From Leifsonia sp. 71-9 (GTDB lineage Bacteria; Actinomycetota; Actinomycetes; Actinomycetales; Microbacteriaceae): a DNA stretch of 64,000 bases. Location of the stretch: positions 78,197 through 142,196 of the forward strand of contig NZ_MKVJ01000018.1 in the NCBI RefSeq assembly GCF_001898805.1, in the 5' to 3' direction. The position numbers and the translations under genes are program-made. Below the pieces are notes generated by a model, which worked only from the letters and a program-made list of their open reading frames with translations, was not told the origin of the DNA and did no database searches. This document shows positions 15,797 through 24,252 of this stretch, piece after piece (the first letter of the stretch is position 1; each line of letters starts with the position of its first letter).

Positions 15797-17203
15797 TTGG
15801 ACCGCTTCTTCGAGATCACCAAGCGCGGCACCACCTGGGCCACCGAGGTCCGGGGCGGTGTGCTGACGTTCGTGACGATGGCGTACATCGTCATCCTGAA
15901 CCCGCTCATCCTGGGCGGCACGCCGGACGTCTCCGGCCACTCCCTGCAGGGGGCGCAGGTCGCCGCGGTCACCGCGCTGAGCGCGGGCGTCATGACGGTG
16001 CTGTTCGGCCTCGTGGCGCGGCTTCCGTTCGCGTTCGCCGCCGGCCTGGGCATCAACTCGTTCCTCGCGGTGAACGTGGTGCAGGTGCTCACCTGGCAGG
16101 AGGCGATGGGCCTCGTCGTCATCAACGGTCTCATCATCGTGCTGCTGTCGGCGACCGGCCTGCGCAAACTGATCTTCAACGCCGTGCCCGCGCAGCTCAA
16201 GACGGCGATCACCGTCGGCATCGGCCTCTTCATCGCGTTCATCGGTTTCGTCGACAGCGGCTTCGTGCGCAGCACGAACATGTCGTCGCCGCCCGTGCAG
16301 CTCGGCGAGGCCGGCTCGATCGCGACCGTCCCGACCCTGATCTTCCTGCTCGCGCTGGTGATCATGGGCGTCCTCATGGCCCGCAAGGTGAAGGGCGCCC
16401 TGCTCATCGGCATCGTCGCCGCCACCGTGGTCGCGATTATCGTGGAGGCGATCTGGCCGGTCGGTCCGTCGATGGGCGGCAAGAACGCCGGCGGCTGGAA
16501 CCTCACCGTGCCGCAGCTGCCCGGTTCGCTCGTCTCGCTGCCGAACCTGAGCCTGGTCGGCCAGGTCGACGTTTTCGGCTCCTTCGGCCGCATCGGCGCA
16601 CTCGCCGCCATCATGCTGGTCTTCACCCTCGTCTTCACGAACTTCTTCGACGCCATGGGCTCGATGACGGGCCTCGCGCGCAGCGCCGGCCTGGCGAAGG
16701 AGGACGGCACGTTCCCGCGCCTGCAGCCCGCGCTCATCGTGGAGGGCGTCGGCGCGGTCGTCGGCGGTGCGACCTCCTCGTCGTCCAACACCGTGTTCGT
16801 CGAGTCCGCATCGGGCATCGGCGAGGGCGCGCGGACCGGTTTCGCGTCGGTCATCACCGGTGTGCTCTTCCTGCTCGCGATGTTCTTCACCCCGCTGACG
16901 CAGGTGGTCCCGCTGGAGGTCGCGGCCGCCGCGCTCGTCATCGTCGGTGCGCTCATGGTCGTCCAGATCCGCCACATCGACTTCGGCGAGTTCTCGAGCG
17001 TCCTGCCGGTGTTCCTGACGATCATCGTCATGCCGCTGACCTACTCGATCGCCAACGGCATCGGCGTCGGCTTCATCAGCTGGGTGCTGGTCCGCTCGCT
17101 CTCGGGCAAGGCCCGCGAGATCAGCCCGCTGCTGTGGATCGTGGCCGCCGGCTTCCTGATCTACTTCGCCCGCGGGCCGATCGAGGCGTTCCTGCCCCAC
17201 TAG
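15797..17203 (+). CDS. NCS2-family purine permease (AzgA-like adenine/guanine/hypoxanthine transporter)
   Basis: A 468-residue transporter read from TTG 15797. AzgA-type hallmarks are the N-terminal FFEITKRGTTWATEVRGG, TMAYIVILNP, FAAGLGINSFLA, and the double-glycine segment GGATSSSSNTVFVES. It has about 12-13 helices. The start is uncertain. The frame stays open upstream with no ATG, GTG or TTG, while GGGAG (15741-15745) sits 6 nt before an in-frame ATT at 15752 and 3 nt before ATC 15749. A rare start there would add 15-16 residues (SAPTSTTEPTATGR). It is divergent from the uracil permease. Confidence 0.9.
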   Translation: MDRFFEITKRGTTWATEVRGGVLTFVTMAYIVILNPLILGGTPDVSGHSLQGAQVAAVTALSAGVMTVLFGLVARLPFAFAAGLGINSFLAVNVVQVLTWQEAMGLVVINGLIIVLLSATGLRKLIFNAVPAQLKTAITVGIGLFIAFIGFVDSGFVRSTNMSSPPVQLGEAGSIATVPTLIFLLALVIMGVLMARKVKGALLIGIVAATVVAIIVEAIWPVGPSMGGKNAGGWNLTVPQLPGSLVSLPNLSLVGQVDVFGSFGRIGALAAIMLVFTLVFTNFFDAMGSMTGLARSAGLAKEDGTFPRLQPALIVEGVGAVVGGATSSSSNTVFVESASGIGEGARTGFASVITGVLFLLAMFFTPLTQVVPLEVAAAALVIVGALMVVQIRHIDFGEFSSVLPVFLTIIVMPLTYSIANGIGVGFISWVLVRSLSGKAREISPLLWIVAAGFLIYFARGPIEAFLPH

Positions 17204-17223
17204 GCCGCTGCCGGCCGTCGGGT

Positions 17224-17265
17224 CCGGCTCGGGGAAACCCCCGAGCCGGATCCGGGGGTTTCCCC
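17224..17265 (+). terminator. Terminator-like region with two competing hairpins
   Basis: The first dyad is CCGGCTCGGGG (17224) with CCCCCGAGCCGG (to 17249). The second dyad is GGGGAAACCCCC (17231-17242) with GGGGGTTTCCCC (17254-17265), a perfect 12-bp stem. They share bases 17231-17242, so only one can form at a time. The region lies 20 nt after the purine permease stop and has no clear U-tract. Confidence 0.6.
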
Positions 17266-17302
17266 GATACCGCCGGATCCCGCGGCCCGCTTGACTGGAC
17301 GC

Positions 17303-17632
17303 ATGACCAGCACGGACACCCAGAGCCCGAGTTCCCCGAACGCCTTCCCGCACACCGCGGCTCCCGTCGCGCCCGCGGCCGACCGCACCCTCAGCGTCAC
17401 GAGCTTCGTGCTCGGTCTGGCCTCCATCGTCTTCGGCTGGACCTTCGTCGCCCCGATCGCGGGCCTGGTCATCGGCATCATCGCGCTCCGCCGCGAGCCG
17501 CTCGGCAAGACGTTCGCCGTCTGGGGGATCGTGCTCAACGCGCTCATGCTGTTCGGCGTCCTCCTCGGCCTGGTGCTCGCCCTCGCCGGGATCGGCCTCG
17601 GGCTGACCTTCCTGCCGTTCGCCTTCCTTTGA
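17303..17632 (+). CDS. DUF4190 domain membrane protein, 109 aa
   Basis: A polar Pro/Ala/Ser-rich N-terminus of about 27 residues is followed by two or three hydrophobic helices. The DUF4190 pattern is visible: LSVTSFVLGLASIVFGW, then APIAGLVIGIIALRR with the charged RREPLGKTFAVWGIVLN turn. This is a membrane family without assigned function, common in actinobacteria. The start ATG follows TTGACT at 6 nt, only weakly like a leaderless promoter. It stands alone between the hairpin region and trmB. Confidence 0.8.
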   Translation: MTSTDTQSPSSPNAFPHTAAPVAPAADRTLSVTSFVLGLASIVFGWTFVAPIAGLVIGIIALRREPLGKTFAVWGIVLNALMLFGVLLGLVLALAGIGLGLTFLPFAFL

Positions 17633-17688
17633 TCGCGCCTCGCGCCTCGCGGCTCGGGGAGGCGCCCGGCGCCTGAGAGAATGGACGG

Positions 17689-18372
17689 ATGGAACAGCCC
17701 CACCTCGTCCGCCCGCACAGCTACGTCGTGCGCGGACGGAAGACCGAAGCGCAGCAGCGCGCGATCGACGAGCTCTGGCCCGCCTACGGCGTCGACTTCG
17801 ACGGCTCGCCCCTCGACCTGGACGCGATCTTCGGCCGCACGGCGCCCCGCACCGTCGAGATCGGCTTCGGCAACGGCGAGAACCTGCTGACCCTCGCCGA
17901 GCGGCACCCCGAGCGGGACTTCCTCGGCGTGGAGGTGCACGGCGCCGGCGTGGGGCGGGTGCTCGCCGGGATGCGCGACCGCGGGCTCACGAACATCCGG
18001 GTCGTGCGTCACGACGCGGTCGAGGTGTTCCAGACCGGGCTCGCCGCGGGCAGCGTCGCCGAGGTCCTGATCTTCTTCCCCGACCCGTGGCCGAAGGTGC
18101 GGCACCACCGTCGCCGTCTCGTGCAGCCCGACGTCGTGAAGATCATCCTCCCGGCGCTCTCGTCCGACGGCCTGCTGCGGCTCGCGACCGACTGGGAGCC
18201 CTACGCCGAGCACATGCTCGAGGTGCTCGACGCCGAGCCCGCGCTGGTGAATGTCGCCGGCGACGCGCACTTCGTCCCGCGCCCGGAGGGCCGCCCCGTC
18301 ACCAAGTTCGAGCGACGCGGCGAGAAACTGGGCCACGCGATCTTCGACCTGGAGTACCGCCCCCGTCCGTAG
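17689..18372 (+). CDS. trmB: tRNA (guanine-N7-)-methyltransferase
   Basis: A 227-residue SAM-dependent enzyme making m7G46 in tRNA variable loops. Recognisable motifs are the SAM-binding VEIGFGNGENLLTLAE, LGVEVHGAGVGRVL, the catalytic FPDPWPKVRHHRRRLVQ segment and, at the end, TKFERRGEKLGHAI, all diagnostic for TrmB. The length is usual. The ATG is preceded by GAGAAT at 6 nt, a relaxed leaderless-type element. Its stop codon TAG is part of the TAGGAT element of the next gene. Confidence 0.96.
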   Translation: MEQPHLVRPHSYVVRGRKTEAQQRAIDELWPAYGVDFDGSPLDLDAIFGRTAPRTVEIGFGNGENLLTLAERHPERDFLGVEVHGAGVGRVLAGMRDRGLTNIRVVRHDAVEVFQTGLAAGSVAEVLIFFPDPWPKVRHHRRRLVQPDVVKIILPALSSDGLLRLATDWEPYAEHMLEVLDAEPALVNVAGDAHFVPRPEGRPVTKFERRGEKLGHAIFDLEYRPRP

Positions 18373-18381
18373 GATGGGCGC

Positions 18382-19782
18382 ATGACCACTGGGCTCACCG
18401 CCATCGGGCAGACCGCCGACGCTCTGCGCACGACCTTCGACAGCGGGGCGACCAAGCCCCTCGCCTGGAGGGTCGCGCAGTTGCGCGCCCTGCGACGGCT
18501 GCTCACCGAGCGCGCTGCGGAGCTGGAGGATGCGCTCCTCGCGGACCTCGCGAAGAACCCGACGGAGTCGCAGATCGCCGAGATCGGCTTCGTCGTCGGC
18601 GAGATCGACCACATGCTCCGCAACCTGCGCCGCTGGTTGCGCCCGAAGCGCGTGAGCGTCCCGGGGGCGCTGCTGCCCGGGAAGGCCTCCACGATGCTGG
18701 AGCCGGTGGGCGTCGTGCTCGTCATCGCACCCTGGAACTATCCGGTGCAACTGCTGCTCGCCCCGCTCGTCGGCGCGCTGGCGGCCGGCAACGCGGTCGC
18801 GCTGAAGCCGTCGGAGCTCGCCCCCGCGACCTCCGCCGCGATGGCCCGGCTCGTCCCTCAGTACCTGGACACGCGTGCGGTCGCGGTGGTCGAGGGCGCG
18901 GTGCCGGAGACGACCGAGCTGCTCGCCCAGCGCTGGGACCACATCTTCTTCACCGGCAACGGCCGGGTGGGCCGGATCGTCGCGGCCGCGGCCGTCGAGC
19001 ACCTCACGCCGGTCACGCTCGAGCTCGGCGGCAAGTCGCCGGTGTACGTCGACGACTCGGTCGACATCCTCGCCGCCGCGCGACGGATCGCGTGGGGCAA
19101 GTTCATGAACGCGGGGCAGACCTGCGTCGCCCCCGACTACGTGCTCGCGACGTCGTCCGTCGCGGCCCGTCTCGCCGATGCCCTGCGGGTCGCGATCCGC
19201 GAGCTGTACGGTGACGACCCGGCGCAGAGCCCGGACTACGGGCGCATCGTCGACGCCCGCCAGTTCACACGGCTGACCGGCCTCCTCGACGGCGCCGGGA
19301 CCACGGCGGTGGGAGGCGTTCAGGATGCGGCCGGCCGCTACCTCGCGCCGACGGTGCTCACCGACGTGCCGCGCGACGCGGCCGTGATGGCGGAGGAGAT
19401 CTTCGGCCCCATCCTCCCGATCGTGCCGGTCACCGGCCTGGACGACGCGATCCGCTTCATCCGGGCGGGGGACAAGCCGCTCGCGCTCTACGCGTTCACC
19501 GAGCGCGCCGCGGTGCGCCGCCGCATCCTGACCGAGACGAGCTCCGGAGCGGTCGGCTTCGGCGTCCCGGCGGCGCATCTCGCCGTCGGCGGACTGCCCT
19601 TCGGCGGCGTGGGGGAGAGCGGGGTCGGCGCCTATCACGGCGAGCGGTCGCTGCGGGTCTTCAGCCACGAGAAGGCCGTGCTGAGCAAGCCGCTCGCGCC
19701 CGACACGATGAAGCTGATCTACCCGCCGTACACGGAGGGCAAGGACCGCTTCGCGCGCGGCCTCCTGCGCAAGCTGGGCTGA
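18382..19782 (+). CDS. Aldehyde dehydrogenase family protein
   Basis: A 466-residue NAD(P)-dependent aldehyde dehydrogenase of the shorter class-3-like type. Substrate- and cofactor-site motifs: [21 protein letters not shown], the general base region TLELGGKSP, and the catalytic Cys in [13 protein letters not shown]. The C-terminal end, [16 protein letters not shown], is standard. No N-terminal targeting or C-terminal anchor is seen. ATG 18382 lies 6 nt after TAGGAT, which overlaps the trmB stop codon. The physiological aldehyde is unknown. Confidence 0.93.
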   Translation: MTTGLTAIGQTADALRTTFDSGATKPLAWRVAQLRALRRLLTERAAELEDALLADLAKNPTESQIAEIGFVVGEIDHMLRNLRRWLRPKRVSVPGALLPGKASTMLEPVGVVLVIAPWNYPVQLLLAPLVGALAAGNAVALKPSELAPATSAAMARLVPQYLDTRAVAVVEGAVPETTELLAQRWDHIFFTGNGRVGRIVAAAAVEHLTPVTLELGGKSPVYVDDSVDILAAARRIAWGKFMNAGQTCVAPDYVLATSSVAARLADALRVAIRELYGDDPAQSPDYGRIVDARQFTRLTGLLDGAGTTAVGGVQDAAGRYLAPTVLTDVPRDAAVMAEEIFGPILPIVPVTGLDDAIRFIRAGDKPLALYAFTERAAVRRRILTETSSGAVGFGVPAAHLAVGGLPFGGVGESGVGAYHGERSLRVFSHEKAVLSKPLAPDTMKLIYPPYTEGKDRFARGLLRKLG

Positions 19783-19849
19783 ACGCAGGTCGCTCGGCCG
19801 TGTCTCGGATTCGAGACGGATCGTCCACCCCGCCTCCAGGGCCGGGAGG

Positions 19850-19935
19850 TAGGTTGGTGCTGTCGGCGGCCACGAACGGCCGACACCCCCGCGCCGGGTC
19901 CGTCCGGCGAGCCAACCGCACAACGAGAGGCAACG
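19850..19935 (+). promoter_or_regulatory. aspA promoter and structured leader
   Basis: TAGGTT at 19850-19855 is a plausible -10, giving a leader of about 75 nt. Right at the expected transcript start, TGTCGGC (19861-19867) pairs with GCCGACA (19879-19885). A GAGAGG ribosome site precedes GTG 19936. A small dyad at about 19802-19818 (TCTCGGATTCGAGA) may end the upstream gene. Confidence 0.45.
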
Positions 19936-21501
19936 GTGCCAACCGTGAACCCCACCGCCATGATGGATGATTCCCAGACCCAGCCCGTCCCCGTGACGCC
20001 GGCGCCGGTCGTCGACGCGTCGGAGAACGTGTCCGACGTCCCCGACCCGAGCGCCGCCACCGGCCCGACGCGCACCGAGACCGACTCGCTCGGCAGCCGC
20101 GAGATCCCGGCCGACGCCTACTGGGGGGTGCACACCTCCCGTGCGCTCGAGAACTTCTCCATCGCCAAGCGCCCCATCTCGGTCTACCCCGATCTGATCG
20201 TGGCCCTCGCCAGCGTCAAGCAGGCGGCCGCCCGCGCGAACCTCGAGATCGGCGTCCTGGAGCCGCACAAGGCCGACCTGATCGACCGCGCCTGCCAGCT
20301 CATCATCGACGGCCGCTTCCACGACCAGTTCGTGGTCGGCGTCATGCAGGGCGGCGCGGGCACGTCGACGAACATGAACGCCAACGAGGTCATCGCCAAC
20401 GTCGCGCTCGAGCTCGACGGCCGGCCGAAGGGCGACTACGCGACCCTCAGCCCGATCGACGACGTCAATCGCAGCCAGAGCACGAACGACACGTTCCCGA
20501 CCGCGATCAAGATCGCGCTCACCTTCGCCCTCGCCCACCTCCTCGACCAGCTCGCTCTGCTGCGCGACTCGTTCGCGAGCAAGGGCGAGGAGTTCCGGCA
20601 CATCCTGAAGGTCGGCCGGACCCAGCTGCAGGATGCCGTGCCGATGACCCTTGGCCAGGAGTTCCACGGCTTCGCCACCACCCTCACCGAGGACCACGCG
20701 CGCCTCACCGAGACCAAGTGGCTGCTCGCCGAGATCAACCTCGGCGCGACCGCCATCGGCACCGGCATCACGGCCGATCCCGGATACGCGGCCGCCGCGG
20801 TGCGCCACCTCAACGTCATCACCGGGCTCAACCTCGAGTCCGCCCCTGACCTCATCGAGTCGACGAGCGACGCGGGCGCGTTCATGTCGTTCTCCGGCTC
20901 GCTCAAGCGCAGCGCGATCAAGCTCTCGAAGATCTGCAACGACCTCCGCCTGCTCTCGTCGGGCCCGCAGGCGGGGCTGGGCGAGATCAACCTCCCGCCG
21001 CGTCAGGCCGGCTCCAGCATCATGCCGGGCAAGGTCAACCCCGTCATCCCGGAGGTCGTCAACCAGGTGGCCTTCTCGGTCGCCGGCGCCGACGTCACCG
21101 TCACGATGGCGGCCGAGGGCGGTCAGCTCCAGCTCAACGCGTTCGAGCCCGTCATCGCACACTCGTTGCTGCAGAGCATCACGTGGATGACGCAGGCCTT
21201 CCATACCCTGCGCGTCAACTGCGTCGACGGCATCACGGCCAACGTGGAGCGCCTCGGTGCGATGGTCGGCTCCTCGGTCGGCGTCATCACCGCTCTCACC
21301 CCGCACATCGGCTACGCGGCCGCGGCCGCCCTCGCCAAGTCGGCGCTGCTGACCGGCCACAACGTGGCCGACCTCGTGGTGGACGCGAAGCTGATGAGTC
21401 GCGAGGAGGTCACCCGGCTGCTGTCCCCGGCGCGCCTGAGCGGACTGGAGACCGTCACCACGGCCATCCCGGTGATCGACGCGGAGACCGCGGCGGAGTA
21501 G
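19936..21501 (+). CDS. aspA: Aspartate ammonia-lyase
   Basis: A 521-residue enzyme converting aspartate to fumarate and ammonia. Fumarase/aspartase features: THNxx-type region GGAGTSTNMNANEVIAN, the NRSQSTNDTFPTAI segment, and the signature GSSIMPGKVNPVIPE with the catalytic Ser loop. The Lys and helix pattern favours aspartase over fumarase. It is longer than typical (about 470) because of a low-complexity acidic, Pro/Val-rich N-terminus of about 50 residues before TETDSLGSREIP. GTG 19936 has a ribosome site; an internal Met at residue 9 or 10 is possible. Confidence 0.93.
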   Translation: MPTVNPTAMMDDSQTQPVPVTPAPVVDASENVSDVPDPSAATGPTRTETDSLGSREIPADAYWGVHTSRALENFSIAKRPISVYPDLIVALASVKQAAARANLEIGVLEPHKADLIDRACQLIIDGRFHDQFVVGVMQGGAGTSTNMNANEVIANVALELDGRPKGDYATLSPIDDVNRSQSTNDTFPTAIKIALTFALAHLLDQLALLRDSFASKGEEFRHILKVGRTQLQDAVPMTLGQEFHGFATTLTEDHARLTETKWLLAEINLGATAIGTGITADPGYAAAAVRHLNVITGLNLESAPDLIESTSDAGAFMSFSGSLKRSAIKLSKICNDLRLLSSGPQAGLGEINLPPRQAGSSIMPGKVNPVIPEVVNQVAFSVAGADVTVTMAAEGGQLQLNAFEPVIAHSLLQSITWMTQAFHTLRVNCVDGITANVERLGAMVGSSVGVITALTPHIGYAAAAALAKSALLTGHNVADLVVDAKLMSREEVTRLLSPARLSGLETVTTAIPVIDAETAAE

Positions 21502-21512
21502 CGGCGGGCGGT

Positions 21513-22424
21513 TCAGCCGCGCGCGTCCGCCTCCCGGAACAGCGCGATCATGTCGCGCCCGAGCTGGTGCGGAGCCGTTTCGCACGGGCTGTGACCGGTG
21601 CGGTACACGGCGAGGCGCGCGCCGAGGGCGTCCGCGTTCGCGGCGTGGAGGTGGGTCGGCCACAGGTCGTGGTCGCCCGTCGCCACCAGCACCGGGATGC
21701 CGCTGGCGGCCACGCGGGCGCGGACGTCGGGCACGCGCTTCATCAGGCCGACCATGTCGTCGACGCTCGACCGCCGCGTCAGGTCGAAGCGGGAGCGGAC
21801 GAACGCGAGACGGCTGGGCGGCACCTTGTTCTTGTTGGTGACGATGCCCCAGATCATCAGGCCGGCGCCCTGGTGCCCGTTCAGCAGCCAGCTCAGCCAG
21901 CCGATGACCCGCACGCCGCGGAAGGCCTGGCCGGGCTCGGGCGGCGTCGCCAGCAGTGTGAGGGAGCGGAACAGCTCGGGATGCGCGACGAGCGCGAGCT
22001 GCGCGACGATGCCGGCGAACGAGTAGCCGAGCACGTGCGCGGCACCGCCCTCGCGGAGGAAGGCGGCGAAGTCCGCCACCAGCAGGTCGTACGTGTAGTG
22101 TCCGCCCGGGGGAGGTCCGGCGTCGGCCGACTCGTACTGGCCCGCGAGGTCGTAGCTCTGCACGTAGTACCCGGCGGCGACCAGGATGGGCGCGAGGAGG
22201 TAGAAGTCCTCCTTCGACCCGGTCGCTCCCGGCACCATGACGACGCGCGGGTCCGCCGGGTCGCCGAGGGAAGCGACCGCCAGCTCACCGCTGGGCGCGG
22301 CGAAGCGCGAGAAGACCGTGCCGACGGGCGCGATCGACCAGTCGATGTCGGGCAGCGCGGCGTCGAGGCGCGCGGCCTCGCCGCCGTCTCCCGTGATGCC
22401 GGGCCGACGCTCTCCGATGGACAT
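21513..22424 (-). CDS. Alpha/beta-fold hydrolase
   Basis: A 303-residue hydrolase. The oxyanion region is VVMVPGATGSKEDFYLLAP, the nucleophile elbow GYSFAG (about residues 138-143) supplies Ser, and the C-terminal half has VATGDHDLWP (acid) and RTGHSPCETAP (His). It resembles epoxide-hydrolase or proline-iminopeptidase-like members, but the substrate cannot be named. ATG 22424 follows TAGCGT at 6 nt (leaderless type). Its stop lies 11 bp from the convergent aspA stop. Confidence 0.9.
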   Translation of the reverse strand: MSIGERRPGITGDGGEAARLDAALPDIDWSIAPVGTVFSRFAAPSGELAVASLGDPADPRVVMVPGATGSKEDFYLLAPILVAAGYYVQSYDLAGQYESADAGPPPGGHYTYDLLVADFAAFLREGGAAHVLGYSFAGIVAQLALVAHPELFRSLTLLATPPEPGQAFRGVRVIGWLSWLLNGHQGAGLMIWGIVTNKNKVPPSRLAFVRSRFDLTRRSSVDDMVGLMKRVPDVRARVAASGIPVLVATGDHDLWPTHLHAANADALGARLAVYRTGHSPCETAPHQLGRDMIALFREADARG

Positions 22425-22467
22425 GCATTCACGCTAGCCGACGCCGGGCGCGATTGCAGTCAACGGG

Positions 22468-23343
22468 TCACGTGACGCGGCAGTAGGTCGTCAGGTAACC
22501 GATGCCGCCGATGGAGACGGTCACGGTCGATTTGTCGCGGAGGAACACCGGGGGAGTGCGCGAGTAGCCGGCGCCGCCCGGGCTGCCGGTCGAGATCAGG
22601 GTGCCCGGCTGAATGGTCGCGGAGTGCGAGAGGAACTCGATGATCTGCGCCACGGAGCGCACCATGTCGGCCGTCGAGGCGTCCTGCAGGATGCTGCCGT
22701 CGACGTTGGTGGTGAGCCACAGATCCTGCGGGTCGGCGATCTCGTCGGCGGTGACGACGACCGGGCCGTTGGGGGTGAAGCCGTCGAACGACTTGCACCG
22801 CGACCACTGGGCCTCGGAGAACTGGAGGTCGCGCGCCGTGATGTCGTTGACCACGGTGTAGCCCCACACGTAGTCGAGGGCGTCGCGGACGGAGACGTTG
22901 CGCGCCGGGCGTCCGATGATCACGCCGAGCTCGGCCTCGTAGTCCACCTGTGTGGTGAGGTCCTCCGGCCAGGAGGTGGTGCCGCCGTGCCCGGCGAGCG
23001 AGTTCGGCCAGAGGGAGAACACGGTCGCCGCCTTCTCGCTGCGCAGCTTGAGCTCCGAGGCGTGGGCCGCGTAGTTCGCGCCGATCGCGATGACCTGCGG
23101 GGGCCGCAGCACCGCCGACGCGTGCCGCAGCTCGGTCACCGGCGCGAGCGGGCGCCCGGTCGCGACCGACTCGTCGACGAGGGAGCGCACCTCCGCGAGC
23201 GCACCCTCCCCGCGTTCGATGAGGTCCTGGAGGTCGCGCGGCGCGTCGGGCATGACCTCGTCGAGGAAGAGGGCGCCGTCGGCCACGACGGCGGCCAGGC
23301 GCGGCGCTGCGTCGGGGGTGGTGCTGAGGTGCGAGAATCTCAC
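22468..23343 (-). CDS. Fumarylacetoacetate hydrolase family protein
   Basis: A 291-residue enzyme of the FAH superfamily, which hydrolyses or isomerises C-C bonds of acylpyruvate-like compounds in aromatic or sugar-acid catabolism. Typical parts: AIGANYAAHASE, the metal-binding acid residues in YEAELGVIIGRPARNV, and the later GYTVVNDITARDLQ, then PGTLISTGSPGGAGYSRTP. GTG 23343 was selected because TAGGTT lies 7 nt upstream; a TTG nine bases earlier is the alternative. No partner pathway genes are adjacent. Confidence 0.9.
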   Translation of the reverse strand: MRFSHLSTTPDAAPRLAAVVADGALFLDEVMPDAPRDLQDLIERGEGALAEVRSLVDESVATGRPLAPVTELRHASAVLRPPQVIAIGANYAAHASELKLRSEKAATVFSLWPNSLAGHGGTTSWPEDLTTQVDYEAELGVIIGRPARNVSVRDALDYVWGYTVVNDITARDLQFSEAQWSRCKSFDGFTPNGPVVVTADEIADPQDLWLTTNVDGSILQDASTADMVRSVAQIIEFLSHSATIQPGTLISTGSPGGAGYSRTPPVFLRDKSTVTVSIGGIGYLTTYCRVT

Positions 23344-23440
23344 ACCCTCCAACCTATCGGGGAGGCGGGTGCCGCGGTACTCGACAGGCAGTCGGTTCGG
23401 AGGCTCCGCCGTCGACGCGGTGTCGAACGTGAGAGACCGT

Positions 23441-24205
23441 TCAGGCCACGGCGCCGGTGGCGTCCTCCGCGTGCTCCTCGCGCCAGCGGCGGCGTGCGGC
23501 GCGGCGGCGCCACGGCGACTCCTCCGGCAGGTGCATCCACAGCGTGCCGAACGCCCAGGAGAGCCGGCGGCCGAAGCCGTGCCAGGTGGAGAACGGGCGC
23601 GCCGAGATGCCGACCGTGAGCCGCTCGTCGTAGCGGACGATCACGCCGGGGTCGAGGTGGAAGGCGAGGTCGAGGTCGTCATGCACTTCGCGGAGGTCGC
23701 GGTGGACGCGGCTGCGCGCGTCGGCCCAGACCTCCCGCCGCATGGCGAAGTTGGAGCCGAAGATCGGGGGATGCCCGAGCCAGATCTCCATCGACCAGAA
23801 GTAGCCGCCGATGTAGAGCACCTGGCCGAGGCCGGCGACGAACGGGTTGCCGTCGTAGAAGACGCCGGGGCCGGTGAGCACGCCGATCTCGGGGGCGTCC
23901 ACGAACTCGGCCTCGATGTGCAGGAGCCAGTCGACCGGCGGGCGGGAGTCGGCGTCGATGCGCGCGATGATGTCGCCGGTGGCCGCGTCGTAGCCGGTGG
24001 CGGCGGCGGGCCAGATGCCGCGCACGGGCTGCTCCAGGACGCGGGCGCCTGCGGCGCGGGCCACGGCCGCCGTGTCGTCGGTGCTGCCGTTGTCGACGAC
24101 GATGATCTCGTCGGCGGGGCGCAGCTGCGTCGCGAGATCGCCGAGGCTGCGCCGGAGCATCTCCGCGTCGTCGAGGGCCGGGATGACGACGGTGATCGTG
24201 GGCAC
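23441..24205 (-). CDS. Family-2 glycosyltransferase
   Basis: A 254-residue GT-A enzyme. It opens with TITVVIPALDDAEML, has the nucleotide-binding DEIIVVDNGSTDDT and the DxD-type metal site RIDADSRPP. The acceptor region follows (SNFAMRREVWADAR, then EVHDDLDLAFHL). There is no strong membrane helix, though one hydrophobic stretch near residue 140 is visible. GTG 24205 is the chosen start; another in-frame GTG lies 12 bases upstream. Donor and acceptor sugars are unknown. Confidence 0.88.
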   Translation of the reverse strand: MPTITVVIPALDDAEMLRRSLGDLATQLRPADEIIVVDNGSTDDTAAVARAAGARVLEQPVRGIWPAAATGYDAATGDIIARIDADSRPPVDWLLHIEAEFVDAPEIGVLTGPGVFYDGNPFVAGLGQVLYIGGYFWSMEIWLGHPPIFGSNFAMRREVWADARSRVHRDLREVHDDLDLAFHLDPGVIVRYDERLTVGISARPFSTWHGFGRRLSWAFGTLWMHLPEESPWRRRAARRRWREEHAEDATGAVA

Positions 24206-24252
24206 TTCTGGCCTCACCCCTCCCACCTCGTACGACCGGTTGTGATGCGATC

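Noticed and set aside
17200..21663. A 1487-codon minus-strand frame across trmB, aldehyde dehydrogenase and aspA
   Set aside because: Antisense open frame caused by high GC; it crosses several gene boundaries and has no recognisable motifs.
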